DNA of 64,000 bases from Serpula lacrymans var. lacrymans S7.9 (GCF_000218685.1 NW_006763307.1:1-64000), one strand, 5' to 3'; counted from the stretch's first letter, positions 42,506-57,839 are shown. Numbers and translations: made by a program. Notes: generated from the sequence alone by a model not told the origin.

Positions 42506-44720
42506 CTATTCTACACGTTTCCTGAACAAGATCTTTGCCTTTGTATCGGGTGAATTGGCCGTACCGAATGATACACTGGTTGGTCGCACGCCCTCGTCCT
42601 CGAACTTGACATCATACGTCACAACAACATGTGCTAGCATACTTTTCAACTCAGTTGCAGTGAAAAAGCGCCCAGGACTGTTAAGGATCACAAATTTCAT
42701 GAATCAGAATATTATCTCAAGTGATACTCGAAGAACAGACCATGCATTTCTTCCGTGTCCGAAAGCAAGATACTGCGGGTTGGTGGAAACCATCTGCTGC
42801 CAAGGTTGTTCCCCCTCTTGCTTCTCGTTGGCAAATCGGAAGGGAACGAATGCATCAGCGTCTGCATATATTTCACTGTCATGATGCATAGGCGACGATG
42901 CGACCGTCACCGTACAACCAGCTGGTATGAATGTGCCATCGGAAAATGTGAAATCTGTCATAGCCTTGCGGAGCATAGATACTACGCGGGCGTTAACTTC
43001 GTCAATTAAATGGGTGTAGTCTGACAGGGGCTTACTGAAAGTGAGGCCATCGAACCTTAGCGTTTCCTTTAAGAAACTGTCCACATGCCGCATCTTTGCT
43101 AACGCGGCTTTGGACCAACCTTCTTTCTCTACGATGGTTTCCACTTCGTCGCGTAGTGGCTTAATGTATCGAGGGTTTGCGGCCAAATGAAATAAAGCAT
43201 GTGTAAAAATCTATGATGAAGCTAAGTTGTTGCTACAAGATTAACTAGGAGAAAGAGCATACAACGGATGATGTCTGTAGTGGGAAGTAAATGATCGTGA
43301 GACAGGCAATGAACTTGAACAATAACGACATACATGGATTGCGGTAAAATTAGTTGCTAGCACACGCTTGGTGAGATTCTGCGCTGAACGTTCTTCTCCT
43401 TGTGCTTTGTCCATGAGCCATGACAGCATGTCATTCTATATATTTCTCATGAGAGCATGCGTATATCATGCGCTCGCACACCGCGTACCGGCTTTTCATA
43501 CCAGTCGCTCCCATAGTCATCCAAATACTTCTGGCGTTCCTCTATTATAGGCCGTAAAAGCCTCATTCCTCGCTGCACGGATTGAGGCAACTTCGAAAGG
43601 AGTCTACCTACGAGACTGCATTGAAAGTTACTAAAAAGAGCATATTTGAGTTTGAGGTGCTGGAACGTACGGGGCCATAAATTCAGGAAACAAATCGATC
43701 ATGGCTGCAGTCTTGACCACATCGAGGGAGAATCCAGAAACCAGGTCATTCCAATCGGGATCGCGGCCTAATTATAATCTAATGAATATGGGGTATGAGG
43801 CTAGAAAAAGATAGTATTTACATAGCGGAAGGCCAATAAATACACGATTACTTGTTCGACATACAACTCGTACGACGGTTTCAAATGCAGGCACGCTTCC
43901 CCATTCTGAAAAAGAAGCGCGAGGTGTTGCAGATAGGTGTAAACAAGATAACATGAAAACATACCATGGCCATTTAGTTGGATATTGTCATCGAAGGAAG
44001 CTTTAATTTCGTCTAGAATGTCCGGAAATCGAGCAGCAAGGTTACGGGTGAGCTGAGTTAAGATAATTGGGATGTGATAAGGGTTGTCCATTATCTCATG
44101 GCCTAGAGTATATTTGAGCTTCAAAATCTTTCAAGGTAACACATCAGCATCAATTATGAACCAAAAATGGTTCAGACGCGCCACGCACATCACTGATTCT
44201 TTCACGAGCAGAGAGACGATCTTCTGAGGCTTTTCGGACCTCCTCGACGAGCTCGGAACCACTCAGGAAGACATTCCAGGAGAATAAACCTGGAATCTTG
44301 AAGGCTTTGCCCTTATGCTACATAGGATGCACCAGAGTGAAGGTGGTCACGACGAGGTAGTAAGAGCACTAACATTGGTGTAACCTTCCTGTAACATCTC
44401 ACGAGCGTAGAATAAAAATTTAAAAGCTCCCCAGTACGATGTAATTAAGCCATCAGGGCCAACTGTTGGGATATTATCGACCTACGGTCAATCGGTCAAA
44501 AGGCCAGTCAAGCACAAAAAGCCAAGCATACATTAGGTCTCCTCAGATATTTAGATACGGCGACAAACAAAGAAAGGACAGCCACGAATGCGTAGGAAAG
44601 GGGTGAAATATCCTCGTCGGTATTGGGGAAAATATAGCGAGGAAACCCACACACCTTCTTTGGTCCTTCAAAACAAGCGCCCTTCAAAGGCGTGTTGATT
44701 TTGCTTTTCTTATCCACCAT
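42506..44720 (-). CDS. Cytochrome P450 monooxygenase
   Basis: Haem-thiolate oxygenase anchored in the ER by an N-terminal helix (LSYAFVAVLSLFVAVS), followed by VDNIPTVGPDGLI. I-helix ATNFTAIH / TSSV / IFTHALFHLAANP is assembled across a 12-nt microexon (43263-43274). ExxR is in FLKETLRFDG, the aromatic region VPFRFANEK, and the haem loop AFGHGRNAC-PGRFF, in which the ligand Cys codon TG/T is split by a 63-nt intron (42678-42740). The AIHTS-type I-helix instead of the common AGxDT resembles fungal P450s of the ent-kaurene oxidase/CYP512 type, which often act on terpenoids; that is family inference, and the substrate is unknown. At least eight exons. The ATG at 44720 gives a slightly long N-terminus; a later Met is possible. 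Confidence 0.9.
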
Positions 44721-46993
44721 CCACCATTGGAATGACAGCTAGGCGCTAGACCGCGGCGCAGCGCAGGCGCATCTTTGATTGTAGACTTATTATTGACCTT
44801 AGTATCCAACACGCACGTCTACCGTACTGATGTTCGGGATTTACCGCAGAGATACTTGCACAGGTTAGGCGCCAATTTGACTCAGATACAGAATTTAAAC
44901 CTTCAAGTTCAGGTTCACTCCGTTCGTACTTGAAAAATTCAGAACGAACCAAAAGCAAAACCAATTGATGGATATTAAAGAACAACTTGTGGTGCACGAT
45001 AGCGTGGTTCGAACAGAATACAATTGATGCGAAGTCAGCTCGTTCAAACTAATTTTCATCAAAATGCTGTTTTTTCAAGGTATGCACTCTCTGCCTTTGT
45101 TATGACCGCACTTCCTACAACAGTTTACAGTCATCGAAGCACTGTGTTTGATCACCTCGAAATTACCACTCAGCCTATATGTGCGAGCCTCTTTCGATGA
45201 GCCTGAGTTGACACCTGAGCACACAAGACCCGCATCAAGGAACAGTTCGACCGGATTGGCATGGAAGCGAAGATATCTGTGTTTGTTGGTCTTGTTGCTC
45301 TATTCAAATAATTATGACATCTGATTTGCTCTGATGTGACCAGCATGATATATCGTTGTCCACGTTTCCTATGGCACAGACTTTATGCTGGCGGTGTCAA
45401 CGCAAAATCCGGTGCGACCTTTGATCGTGTTGTTTTGGGCCTAATCTAAGGATGTGACAGTTGTACTTACCATGGCAGGAATTAATTTTTACAGTTTGAC
45501 TCCACCCCAAGTGTCGTCCCTGCATGTTTGTGCATGCTCCACGTTCCGAAAAGATTGACCTATATCCATATCCTCTTACATCCATGTCTCCGACTTGGGG
45601 TGACCGTCTATCGCTGATACGCGGCTTATGCACCAGATCGAAACCTTCTTTTTCAGCCAAGTCTGACAAGATTCCCAGATACCTCTGTCCCTTGCTCTCG
45701 CTCTACGATACCTGACAGACGGATAGTTGGCCGTATTTGTCTGTTCAAGCGCGGTCAGTCCCCTGTATCAATCTTATGTCTGTTTTGATTAGTTCGGCGT
45801 ATCATTTTACCCTGCCCCACCCCCGTGTTTCCGTAAAAGACCATATAATTTATGCATTATTGCTAATCTATTTGATTAGTTAATAGATTTTTTCATACCG
45901 ACAAGGCCCCAGGAACCAGTATCGTCAACGCAAAGGATCATCAGATCGGGCCTCCTCTATATGCTGACACTATTTTCCAAGGAGTTTCCGAGGAGATCGT
46001 GGCAAGTGTCATCGCTGAATTCGATGTGCGATACCGGCAAGCACCATTATATCCAGCACACAATGTCTCATATTCCTCAGTTGACAGTCTTCTACCTGTG
46101 CGCCCCCATACTATTTCTGATGTTTGACTCCTGCCATTGGTATCCACTGGCGTCCATTGTGCACACCCTACTCCGCGCCACTGGCAGAACTTTTGGCTGG
46201 CATCGAGCTGTTATTACGAGAACCATGTCTGCTATGTGTGTTCTGGAATTATCTTCTGATCCACTGGATACAGTACGACGGTTGCCTTCCATTGACCATT
46301 TCTAGCCTAGGCTAGTATTTTCTGCGCCCTTCTGAATCAACAATGTGCAGAGTTGCGTAAACGCAGGCGCAAGCGCTTGCAAACGTTATTCTCCCCCAAT
46401 CTGTACCAGCGTCACTTGTATAAATTTAACCGTCTAAGCACCCAACGCAAGATAATGAAATTGATACGTCTCATTGGTTTAGCCGGTCCCCAGATATAAA
46501 AATATAGATCGTCGAACTTTCTATTGATTACAGATACTCCGAAGTTTTGTCGATCCCCGCAACGACGAGTGGTATGCCATGAGATAAACCGTACTCGTGA
46601 TGAGGCTGGCCAACGTGGAACTCTGGACTATCCGACCCCCAAGTGTTACTCGGAATGGATTTCTTAGAGAGGAATGGCACCAGTATTCAAGCCTAGTATA
46701 TGCTGATAATACTCCAAGTTGATGCGTTTTTCTGCTGCAGAACGTGTTGGCTGGTTGCGATTCGAGATTTTAGACAGTGTTCCTTATGGTTATGTTCTCC
46801 AACGATGGTGCTCGCAATACTATCATATAGAATCCCATATGCCCTTCTCTGATCTCGGCCCGAACCCGATTGCTATCCTTTTCGTCGATGGGATAAATAC
46901 TTTCGTTGCTTTGGACATGCCTGAGATATTCTCGTCTTCTCGAAACCACCCCCATCTTACAACTCTCCAACGTCCCCCTCCGAACAGTACACC
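44721..46993. other. Long gap with possible zinc-cluster gene remnants
   Basis: No intact gene recognised. At 45372 the plus strand reads MAQTLCWRCQRKIRCD, and about 80 bp later PKCRPCMFVHAPRSEK. These look like the two halves of a Zn2Cys6 DNA-binding domain, but the spacing between the second and third Cys is one residue short, and the downstream frame ends at 45715. A further stretch at about 45965-46110 reads as EEIVASVIAEFDVRYRQAP without a known match. These may be fragments of a degraded transcription factor. Confidence 0.35.
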
Positions 46994-48697
46994 ATGTCCC
47001 CAATTGTCAAAGTTGAGTTTGACCCTAAGAACATGCCATTCCGCCGGCTGGGTCCCAGTGGTTTGCGAGTGCCGGTGTTCTCATTGGGTGGTTGTACGTC
47101 GTCCCAATCTTTAACTCACAGCATATATTCGAAGAACTCAAAAGAATACACAATCTAGGGTTGACTCTAGGAGGAACGGTTCTCGGCGATCCCGTAAAGG
47201 TCAGACATACGTATCATACATCAGCGCAATATCGAATTTATCTCTTTGTCTGAATATCCAGGAAATCATTAAAGTTGCATTCGATAATGGGATAAACATG
47301 TTCGACACCGCCGAAGCGTACGCCAAGGGTAAGTCGGAGGAGGAAATGTAAGTAGATATCAGACATGCCTCCCTCGACCGAGTTTACCTAATACCGAACT
47401 TCAGGGGTCGAGTGATCAAAGAACTCGGTCTTCGTCGCACTGACCTTGTTATCACAACAAAACTCTTCTGGGGTCTGCGTGGGGGTCCTAATGACGGTGG
47501 TCTGTCGAGGAAACAGTAAGTATACATATCAATATGAGATCCCAACCTTGCATAAACTGACATGGCACCAGCATCATCGAGGGAACGAAGGAATGTCTCG
47601 AGCGGCTCGGACTTGACTACGTCGATGTCATTTTCGCTCATCGTCCTGACGTATCGGGTATGGCTTTCTTGCCCTGGTCCCTCGTATGATCTTTGACGAT
47701 GGGCTTGTCTAGTCCCTATGGATGAAGTTGTTCGCGCATTCAACTGGGTAATCGAGAAGGGCTGGGCAAGTCTACTCAAAAGCCTTCAGCGGAAAATCAA
47801 ACTCATCCCTTTTTCCTTTTCAGGCGTTCTACTGGGCTACCTCGGAGTGGTCCGCATATGAGATCGAAGAGGCTCACCGTGCGTTGGGGATTATATCGAA
47901 TTTCGAGATGATCCCTGCTGACGCCCATACCTAGACGTTGCTAATAAACTAGGCCTACAAGGTCCCATCGCGGAACAATGCCAACACAAGTGATACATCT
48001 CTTTTTGCTTTACTTGAATTTCTTGCTGAATACTAAACAGCATGTTCCACCGCGAACGCCCTGAGAAGGAGTATCAGTCAGTAGTTTCGCTTTCATATAC
48101 ACTTACCGGTACCAACCTACTTGTATCTGCAGCGGTTTATACAAAAAATACGATTTGGGCACAACCGTATTCTCCGCTCTCGCCAGTGGCTTCCTCACTG
48201 GCAAGTACAACAACGGTATTCCGGATGACTCGCGGTTCGCGATGCACGCCATGTTCAAGAACACCGTGGACAGCCTCGAGAGGGAGGAGGGTCTGACGAA
48301 GATCCGGAAAGTAAAGGAACTGAGCAAACTCGCAGAAACCGGTGGGTCATTATTTATGTGTGGCCTATAGAGGAGTAAAGCTGACTCGGTTCCATTACAG
48401 AGCTCGGGTGCACGGTCACCCATTTGGCTTTGGCATGGATTGCCAAAAACCCCAACACCAGTACCGTTATCCTCGGAGCTTCGAAACCAGAACAAGTTCT
48501 TGACAATTTGAAAGCTCTCGAAGTCATCCCTAAACTTACACCTGAGGTGATGGACAAGATTGAGGCAATACTTGAAAACAAGCCCGCAGCTCCCGTATGT
48601 TCTATCGAGTGATAGGTTTTATTCATGGTAACTCATTGTGCGATCCTCACAGCCTACTTTCGGAAGGCCGGCTTTGGATAGCTATGGTCGTTTGTAA
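46994..48697 (+). CDS. Aldo-keto reductase (Kv-beta-like), tandem copy 1
   Basis: NADPH-dependent oxidoreductase of the AKR superfamily in the subgroup that includes potassium-channel beta subunits. Start [20 protein letters not shown]. Exons give [29 protein letters not shown] (catalytic Asp and Tyr), [10 protein letters not shown] (Lys), [11 protein letters not shown] (His), [21 protein letters not shown], then over an intron with donor GTCAGT to [42 protein letters not shown] (cofactor binding). The last exon ends [14 protein letters not shown]. At least nine introns. Closest visible relative is the next gene, with the same exon layout; copy 1 has an extra intron after EKEY. Confidence 0.92.
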
Positions 48698-49520
48698 TGC
48701 ATATTTGCCCATAAGGCCTGAGCATCTGCGGGGCGGAGGTGGGTAAGATGGAATGACACAGGATAAGCAGCAGATAAAAGTCAACTGTACCATATTAGCA
48801 TAATCTTGCAAGTTTGCGTAACAAGCACGGAGAAGTGTCATGGTGTGGATTTTACCTCTGTGATGGTTGACAAACTGTAACGGGGCGACAAGGAACCCCG
48901 CGCTCTATTGAACACTGGATGAGTGATTCATCCGCGAAAAAGGAGTTTCGGAGGATAAGCCATAGTGGTCATATGTTCAGTGTAATACACGAACCTTGCG
49001 GAAAAGGGGAGACAGGGTGTCAAAAGAAGTCAGAGAAGAAAGCACCAATGTATAGGCGTTTCCCACCGCGACAGGTCAGTTGCCCATGCCCATGATCTTT
49101 GCTCCAGCTGCAATCATTCTGTTACAAATAAACGATATGATAGCACCAGAGATGTCGACCAGAGGATTGGCAGATTGATATGAGTCGTGATAGTATATCA
49201 CGCATATTGAAGGATTTCCAAGTGGGCTAACGTCGGACAATCTTATCTACTCACAATGACGCAAATAGCTCGATCGCCATTGGCTCCTATTCCCCGGTGA
49301 CGTAAAGCACAAAGTCAGAACATCGCTCTTCATCGAAAATACACATTGTGCTTAGTGTGGAGACTTGCTGACTTGCTGACTGTCGGACCGACCCACCATA
49401 TAGACCTTGCTTAGCGATACGATTTTCCTACGATTTTCCTGCCATTTATATAGCTCGAGAATATCACTCACACATCCCTCATTTTCCCTTGGACTTTGAC
49501 TTAACAACTTATCAAACACC
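48698..49520 (+). other. Intergenic region between the two aldo-keto reductases
   Basis: No coding signal on either strand that fits a gene. Upstream region of copy 2, with a pyrimidine-rich stretch before the ATG. Confidence 0.5.
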
Positions 49521-51217
49521 ATGTCGCAAGTTGTGAAGACCGCATTTGACCCCAAGAACATGCCCTTCCGCCGTTTGGGCCCCAGTGGCCTGCGGGTGCC
49601 TGTGTTCTCTCTTGGAGGGTGTAAGTGGTATCTGCGATGGGGAGATGATGATATCTGATGGGTTATAATCATAGGGCTAACCCTGGGAGGCACTGTCATC
49701 GGAGATCCCGTCAAGGTCAGCTTCCCCTATGAATGAAACCGGAGGGTCAACACACTTACCTCGCCATCAATTCAGGAAATCATCAAGGTCGCTTTCGAAA
49801 ATGGTATCAACATGTTTGATACCGCAGAGGGATATGCCCAAGGTCGATCGGAGATTGAGATGTTAGTCCTTCCTTTTGATGTATATTGCTCTGTGATTCC
49901 AATGCAGTTAACACAGGGGTCGGGTGATAAAGGAGCTCGGATATCGTCGCACTGATCTTGTCATTACCACGAAGCTGTTCTTTGGTACCCGAAAAGGACC
50001 AAACGACACCGGTTTGTCCAGAAAACAGTACGCAAAAGCTCTTTTTATGTAGAAACTGGCATTTACTGACGATCTTGGAAGCATCATCGAAGGTACTCAA
50101 GAATCACTTGAGCGAATGGGACTTGACTACGTCGATGTGTTGTTCGCTCACCGTCCCGATTATTCAAGTACGCAACATCGAAGTTCAGTGGTATCGATTA
50201 GATTGCTGATTTCAATCCGTGTAACTAGCCCCCATGGAGGAGGTTGTTCGTGCTTTCAACTATGTTATTGAGAAGGGTTGGGTATGTGCTGCGTTATCAT
50301 GGTGCTATGATGTACTCACTTTCACATCAGGCTTTCTACTGGGCAACGTCAGAGTGGTCAGCTCGCGACATCGAGGAAGCTTATCGTTGAGTTCTATCCT
50401 CCTGTACAAGGTTGATCATCGTTCTCACTTTTGTCTTTCCTAGACGTGGCCGAAAAGCTGAACTTGATTCCTCCCATCGCAGAGCAATGCCAGCACCAGT
50501 GCGTATCTCTTTGAGCAACTGTGTGTTATCGAAAGTAACCATTGTTGCAATTTAGCATGTTGCACCGAGAACGCCCCGAGAAGGAATATGCACCCATTTA
50601 CAGGAAGTACGGAGTAGGCACCACGGTCTGGTCTGCTTTGGCTAGTGGCCTGCTGACGGGAAAAGTAATCGTCTTGACTATTCTTTTCAGTCTAGCGCTG
50701 ACCATGCCCCATAGTACAACAACGGCATTCCACCTGACTCTCGTTTCGCTGCTCACTCAGACTTCTTCAAGGACACCTTGAACAGTCTGACACAAGAAGA
50801 AGGGCAGGCGAAGATCCAGAAGGTTAAAGATCTGACCACATTGGCTGAAACTGGTGTGTATATGTGTGTGATATGACCGCGGCGGTTGACTCATAGTATC
50901 GCTACTTCCACTAGAACTTGGTTGTTCGGTCACCCACTTGGCTTTGGCATGGGTGGCTAAAAACCCGAACACCAGTACAGTGATCTTGGGAGCGTCGAAG
51001 CCCGAACAAGTAGTCGACAACTTGAAAGCCCTGGAAGTTATTCCAAAACTGACGCCAGATATCTTGGACAAGATCGAGGCCATCCTACAAAACAAGCCAG
51101 CACCTGCGGTAAGTCCAATCCTCCGCTCACAATTGACTTCAAACAAGGAGGTACTAATCGTGGTGACCACAGGCTACGTTTGGCCGTCCAGCTTTGGATG
51201 CCTATGGGCGTTTGTAG
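49521..51217 (+). CDS. Aldo-keto reductase (Kv-beta-like), tandem copy 2
   Basis: Start [20 protein letters not shown]. Same order of motifs as copy 1: [121 protein letters not shown], end [14 protein letters not shown]. Catalytic Asp, Tyr, Lys and His are all kept. It differs from copy 1 in the substrate-side loops (FFGTRKG against FWGLRGG), which may shift specificity. Intact. Confidence 0.93.
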
Positions 51218-51686
51218 ATTGCACACCAAATATTATCTTTGCGCTATTTATGTTAACGAGTATCTGTACCAATACATGAAAATACTGTGATATACATACG
51301 ATCAAAGTTGTGCTGTATGCAAGCGCATGTTTAAGGTTGTTTCATAGTACTCGTTTTGAGCAGTCGGTTTGACTATGTGTAATCAGTATACTTCCTCGCC
51401 AAAGTGCAATGAAAACATAGACAGGTCGTCACGCATGTCCTCTTATGTCGTTCTCTTGAGCCTGTGTCAAATCAACAAAGACGAGCGAGTATGTGTGGAA
51501 TAGCTATGTTGTAGTGGTTGAGTAGAGACAGCAAAACGTGGCGATACGCGTCTTTCAGCGCCACATTTTCTAGATATTGGCCCAACCACGTCGACCGTCC
51601 ATTTCGCTGCGGTAACCACATACCAAAGCTAACGAGACCATTTCTTCTCTGGACAAACGACATAGACATACATAAACGCTCTTAGA
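51218..51686. other. Intergenic, no gene
   Basis: Upstream region of the delta-COP gene. A 65-codon minus-strand frame here has no motif. Confidence 0.5.
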
Positions 51687-53631
51687 ATGGTAAGAATTTG
51701 GTTTGCGCAATAAAGTACTCATGTTGACCAGCTGACGACGAATGCGACGCCAGGTTGTTCTCGCTGCTTCAATCTGTACAAAGGGCGGAAAGGGTACTCA
51801 TTTTCTTTATATAATATCTTACAGTTAATTTGACGATTTCTCTAGCCGTCCTTTCTCGTCAATTCCACCCAATGACACGAGCCAGGATCGAGTCTCTATT
51901 GGCCTCATTCCCCAAAGTCATCCCTACAAACAGCCAGCATACAATCGCTGAAACGTCCGATGTTCGCTTCGTATACCAGCCCCTCGAAGACCTCTACATA
52001 TTGCTCATCACCAACAAGGCTTCCAATATCTTGCAGGACATCGAGACTTTGCATCTTTTTGCTCGCGTAGTATCTGATATGTGCAGGAGTGCCGACGAGC
52101 GCGAGATTCAGCGAAACTCTTTCGAGCTGTTGAGTGCTTTCGACGAGATCGTGAGCTTGGGGTATAGAGAGCAAGTTAACTTGATGCAAGTTCGGAGTGT
52201 ACTGGAGATGGAGTCTCACGAAGAGAAGATCCAAGATATCATCGCCAGGGTGAGTTGACTTTCATCTCTGTCACCAAGCTTAGTTTCACCTCTTATACTG
52301 ACATGAATCTATGCCTCATTAGAACAAAGAAGCAGAAGCGAAAGAAGAGCTCAAGCGCCGTGCTCGCCAATTGGAGATGCAACGCAGGGAACAACAAAAA
52401 CGCGCAGCTGCAGGCGGCGGTGGAAGCTCCTACTTGGGTGGAGGCGTCACAGGCTATTCAGCCCTCCCACAACGCTTTGAAGCCCCCGAGGCTCCTGCCG
52501 CGCGTACTGCGTCCCCCGCACCGGCGTCTTCCACTCGCGGTCCAGCGTTCAAGGGTAGCGGAATGAAGCTTGGTAGTAAAAAGACAAAACAGGCAGAATT
52601 GATAGATGCTCTAGGTGGAGAAGCGTTATCCGTTGAAGAAATATCTGCTCCCCCTACACCTGCTTTGGAAGTAGCTGCACCCAAGGACACGAGAGGCAGT
52701 CTGCCTTCTATAAATGCTGAGAGGTCGGTGACGCTAGATGCATCGTTCATTTTATTTTGTCCAGATCATTGACAAGGGATTAACTCGCATATAGCGTGCA
52801 TGTTGTTATCAAGGAGCAGATTTCACTCTCGCTAATGCGCGAGGGCGGACTCAAGTCAATGGAACTGAAGGGTGACATGAACTTGCAAGTGTCAGATCCT
52901 TCGCTCGCACACATCAAGCTCGCCTTGGCACCACCGACCACCGACTTCGGGTCCGATCTGCAATTCAAGCAGCATCCACACGTAGCGAAATTCATCCCAG
53001 GGCAAGAAAAGATTGTCGCCCTGAAAGACCCCTCACGCGCCTTCCCTGTTGGCCAGGCGCTGGCAGTCTTGAAATGGAGGTATGCAGGCAAAGACGAAAG
53101 CTATGTCCCACTTTCAAGTGAGTAAACGCAGCCGCTTCTCATCCGCGTTGTGACTTACCGCTAGTCGTCAGTAAATTGCTGGCCATCGCCCTCCAATGAC
53201 GGGACGTGTGAAGTGAACATTGAGTATGAGCTCGAGAATGAAAATGTCACTCTGCACGACGTGATTATTTCAATTCCTCTTCCGTAAGTTTGATCCCCTT
53301 GGTGTGATTGCACGCCGATGATTGACCGTCCTGCAGAGCTGGTTCGTACCCAACTGTTCCCGCACAATCTGGGGCATGGACAATCAATTCGTCCACTCAT
53401 TCACTGGACTGGACCATCCCCTTGATCACCCCTGAGGATCGCTCTGGATCATTCGAGTTCACAGTCGGTGGAGACGACATCAGCACCTTCTTCCCCGTCA
53501 AGGTCTCGTTCGTTGGTCAGGGCAGTATAGCTGGCGTCAGCGTCGCATCGGTCAACCGTGTGGATAACGGAGAAGAGGCAGTTTTCTCCACAGACTCGGT
53601 CATCAACACTGAGGAATATCTCGTAATTTGA
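51687..53631 (+). CDS. RET2: Coatomer subunit delta (delta-COP)
   Basis: Subunit of the COPI coat that drives Golgi-to-ER retrograde transport. The first exon is only the ATG (51687-51689); the intron 51690-51753 is then spliced to GTTGTTCTC, giving MVVLAASICTKGGKAVLS, the conserved start of the longin domain. It continues with RQFHPMTRARIESLLASFPK, an Arg/Lys/Gln linker, an Ala/Pro-rich region, and the mu-homology domain (VHVVIKEQISLSLMREGG, LKWRYAGKDESYVPLS, INCWPSPSNDGTCEVNIEYE) ending INTEEYLVI. All expected segments are present. Reading from the ATG at 51743 instead would give MRRQVVLAAS, also open, but the mini-exon version matches the family better. Confidence 0.95.
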
Positions 53632-53835
53632 GAAAAGACTATTGATTGATAACAGAGATATCCACTATAGTTTCGATAAAATGTCCCAGTCCGAGTCTAG
53701 TTTATTAAGATCTGAGCAAAAAAAAAAAAGAGAATACTATCAATGCCTAGAGTTATACGATAAGGGAATATTCGTTAGAAATGTGAGGCTTCCTGGTAGA
53801 TTGTTCATAAAGTTCGCATTAAAATTATCCATGTA

Positions 53836-55835
53836 TCATTTCAGATACATCGACCCCATTCCCATCCTCAAAACGTCTACTTTTGTTCCATTGTTCTTTT
53901 TGTGACTGCCGCTACTGGCGGGAGATGGCAAAGGAGGCGGCAGAACACTCATACGCTTCGCTCTGCGATCAACAGATGAAGTTTGTGGGGAACGCGAGCT
54001 TCGACGTATCTGACCCAATTCGTCAGGGCTGCCATTACCAGTAGCCTGGGGCCTAAGAAGATCGGGCCTGAGCGACTGAGACTGCGAAAAATCCATTGCG
54101 GGAGAAACAACCCCTCCATGCGCAGGAATCATCGTCGACATCCGTGACATCCGTGGTGAAGCGGACATAAACATGCTGGGAACGATAGGGACAGCGCTGA
54201 GAGTCTGGGGAACTATCCTGAGCTTGTTTTTGCCTCTGGTGTCCGGAATGGCGGTATGTTCTGGGTCTAAAAGCTTTTGCAAGGCGAGTAGGGTTAGGAA
54301 AGCGTCGTTCCCTGAATTGTGCAGAGCACATTGGACGTCGATCCCGAGCGAATGCAGTAATCCTCCCAATCCCAAAGTAGATCCCGGCAACCGCGGTTTT
54401 CCCGCCTTCGGGTCCTGCATGATGTCCCTTTGACCAGAATTGAAGAGCATTCGCTCAAATACTGCCGTATCGACGATCAGGACGTTATGCGGTAGCTCTA
54501 TGGCACAACATGAGCGAAATGAAGGTTGACTATATGCGGAGTCACGTACTGATCTTCATCTCTTCCAAGCGCTGCAAGTCTGCATTGATACCGTGGCCCA
54601 CGAGGACAAGATTATTGGAACTAGTCTCCGAGTCTGGACTGACGAGACTACTGTAGCACATGTCAGTGCATCATGCTCCGATTACCAAAAGTAAATTGGG
54701 TACCTGATGACAGCCTGTATCACTTGCGGTAACCTACTTTTGCCTATCACTTGACTTTCGCCAAACTGTCAGTACACTATCAGTACTCTTCCATGCATCT
54801 TCCGGAACAAAGAATGCGTACAGCATACTACGACAAAAAAGGACGCTATCAGATTCAAATTCCCCGTAGATGATAAACAATCAACGAACATGCCAGGGGT
54901 ACGTGGGACAGTGCTTGTTATGCACTTTGTCGACATACTCAGATATGATATAATGCCCCTTTCTGCGATAGCACGGGATCAGAAAGGAGATTGAAAATAT
55001 AACAAGGCACACAGACCGATAGTTTGTTTCTGCTACCGGAGGCCAAGCTCCCATTCTAGTACATCTTCAGTGATCATGTGCGGAACCAAAAAAAATAAAA
55101 GGACCGACGCTTCTAGATGACCACAACGCATGGCCGCGTAGCCCCATTCCAAGCACGAAGTGGTGTTCCTCTCTGACCATTCAAAGTCGATCGACAAGAA
55201 TGTCTTATCCCTTTTTGCCCACAGCTCGCGGATAGCTTTTGGCTCTCCAGACTTGACGCGTTGTTTAAATGCGGCCAGTACGACTGCCGGGAGGGAAGAA
55301 TGTATTTTCTTGTAGGTCGACCAGTCGTGAACCTTGCGCAGATGTCTCTGGGTAGTCTCGAATGGATGCACTTTGAGCATGTTATCCACTGTCGGCAAGG
55401 TTTCACCAAATCTGCATATATATAAACACTTAGGGCTATCCGAATTGTGTGCCGAATGAAATACATACCTGGTCTTGATCATTTTCAAAAAAGCACCTAT
55501 GGAGGTCATACGAGTGACAATATGTGGACGTCCAGTCCAAGCATCGGTCACAGTGATGACAGGCCACGAGAAACCCAAGAATTCTTCAAATGTTTCAAAG
55601 AGAGGTCCCCATGAACGATCATACCTGACATCCGCTACTGAGACTTGTTGCCAGCGGATGAGTTCGTTTAATGACTCACCACTGGACATTATGCAACTGG
55701 AAATGGCCCATGTATGCTGAGTAGACCTGCAAATACAGTTAATAACTCTGCACCTTCAAAACCATACATGCGATTACGAACCGACTGCAGATCATACTCC
55801 CATCCCTGGGGGTCTACCAATTCAAAGTTAGACAT
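53836..55835 (-). CDS. DEDDh exonuclease-like protein (Gfd2/YDR514C family)
   Basis: Ribonuclease H-fold protein of the fungal Gfd2/YDR514C group; biochemical role is poorly known. Start MSNFELVDPQGWEYDLQS at 55835 or MSSGESLNELIRW at 55689. Exonuclease motifs FLSIDFEWSERN (Asp and Glu), LVLVGHGINADLQRL (Asp), and CALHNSGNDAF (His and Asp) complete a DEDDh set, so catalysis is plausible. The C-terminal 150 residues are Ser/Pro-rich and basic (SVDRRAKRMSVLPPP) and end GMGSMYLK. Several short introns lie between 54450 and 55040. Convergent with delta-COP, 204 bp apart. Confidence 0.85.
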
Positions 55836-57679
<1,844 letters not shown>

Positions 57680-57839
57680 TGTACTCGCTTCTTACGGTGT
57701 CCTGTGTTACGCCGGAGATGGATGCTATGCTCGAAGCAGGGACGTTCATATGTATTTCATTTGCCTATGTGCAGCACATGACAATTACATGGTTTCCATC
57801 ATCTTACACATCCTGTTCATGAGCTGAATTATTCCTCTT

